From NCBI GenBank assembly GCA_019424245.1, contig JAHYZV010000007.1, positions 53,776 to 117,775 of the forward strand: a DNA stretch of 64,000 bases, read 5' to 3'. This DNA is from Clostridiales bacterium (GTDB lineage: Bacteria > Bacillota > Clostridia > Lachnospirales > Lachnospiraceae). The notes under the pieces were generated by a model that saw only the letters and a program-made list of their open reading frames with translations, had not been told where the DNA came from and searched no databases. Below are positions 63,679-64,000 of the stretch, one piece after another. The translations under genes were made by a program, and so were the position numbers. The stretch's first letter is position 1. The number at the start of each line of letters is the position of its first letter.

Positions 63679-63939
63679 GACAGCATATATGAGAAAAGCA
63701 GGTGTGCATACATCAACGATGCCAGAAGCTTCAATTGGATATTTCTAAGACTTTTCATATACGTAATGGTAGTTTCCGCTACCGTTCGATACGGGACATC
63801 CATGTCCCATATCTCACTTCCACAGACATCCGTGTCTGTGGATAGCTGGGTAGCTAAGAAAAAGTCTAAGAACTATCACAATTGAACTTCAAGTACATCT
63901 TATGATGTTTGCACACCTGCTTTTCTCATATATGCTGTC
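63679..63939. repeat. 261-nt element with perfect 30-bp terminal inverted repeats and internal hairpins
   Basis: 63679-63708 and 63910-63939 are exact reverse complements. Inside, matching sub-arms recur in mirror order (CATC..GATG hairpins, TTCAATTG/CAATTGAA, AGACTTTT/AAAAGTCT). The centre holds three hairpins: GGTAG/CTACC, GGGACAT-CC-ATGTCCC and CACAGACA/TGTCTGTG. There is no coding frame and no clear flanking target duplication. It could be a miniature inverted-repeat element or a very long structured RNA. It fills most of the gap after the cohesin gene. Confidence 0.85.
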
Positions 63940-63996
63940 TGACTTTGGCTTAATTTACGAAAAATGAATGTGTGGCTAAATCAAAGGGGAGAAGCA

Positions 63997-64000
63997 TGAG
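63997..64000 (+). CDS. probable start of the next gene (cut by window edge)
   Basis: An ATG at 63997 is preceded at proper distance by AAAGGGGAG (63983-63991). Only the first codon is visible. Confidence 0.4.

Noticed and set aside
63679..63939. CRISPR array or intact insertion sequence
   Set aside because: The repeats are inverted, not regularly spaced direct repeats, and no transposase frame is present.
1..64000. tRNA or rRNA genes, prophage genes, conjugative elements
   Set aside because: No cloverleaf with GGTTCAA-type arm, no rRNA-like stretch, and no integrase, capsid or relaxase motif was noticed by eye; a tRNA scan would settle it.

Overview
The window looks like chromosome from a low-G+C, Gram-positive gut Clostridium of the Lachnospiraceae. 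A relative of the pectin degrader Lachnospira (Eubacterium) eligens is my best guess. The reasons are A+T-rich codons, strong AGGAGG-type ribosome sites, AddAB recombination nuclease, a 1542-residue sortase-anchored GH28 pectinase, cohesin and dockerin modules, and a YtrA-type GntR regulator. The species is inferred from these traits, not proven. No tRNA, rRNA, CRISPR array, intact transposase or prophage was seen. Nearly all genes are on the + strand.

Layout. 1-3.9 kb: end of an envelope protein gene, a membrane protein, an orphan sugar-type binding lipoprotein, and a YcxB-like gene with a decayed duplicate fragment of itself. 4.2-12.0 kb: a c-di-GMP GGDEF-EAL enzyme whose 3' end overlaps a pyrimidine operon (pyrC-pyrF-second pyrC-pyrK-pyrD); pyrE sits apart at 40.9 kb. 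12.1-18.3 kb: an O-acetylhomoserine sulfhydrylase, YhcH, an HTH-Fic protein with a repeated operator, a cation exporter behind a NiCo-type riboswitch, and an M20 amidohydrolase. 18.3-21.7 kb: two ABC modules and a GntR regulator behind a 52-bp palindrome that contains the promoter. 21.8-31.8 kb: a complete phosphate regulon (pstSCAB, a PHP phosphoesterase, phoU, a Na/Pi cotransporter, a response regulator and a histidine kinase) with two 11-bp-repeat Pho boxes. 32-38.4 kb: a MATE exporter and the giant GH28 protein. 38.5-40.8 kb: a scrap-yard of broken genes (ATPase, AbrB-PIN toxin-antitoxin, macro domain, frameshifted small proteins) around a structured RNA of about 215 nt that has its own promoter and terminator. 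40.9-59.7 kb: housekeeping genes (pyrE, small membrane proteins, VanZ, M29 peptidase, purE-M-N-D, hisS, addBA, prfC). 59.8-63.6 kb: a dockerin-bearing glucosaminidase-like protein next to a membrane-anchored cohesin protein. 63.68-63.94 kb: a 261-nt element with perfect 30-bp inverted ends.

How they work together. The pyr genes cover UMP synthesis from carbamoyl-aspartate onward. The Pho block is a self-contained sensing, uptake and regulation unit. The most novel points are the two-gene cohesin-dockerin envelope pair, the free-standing structured RNA, the Fic-HTH operator array, and the long-inverted-repeat element. All functions are read from sequence motifs by eye; no database search was run.
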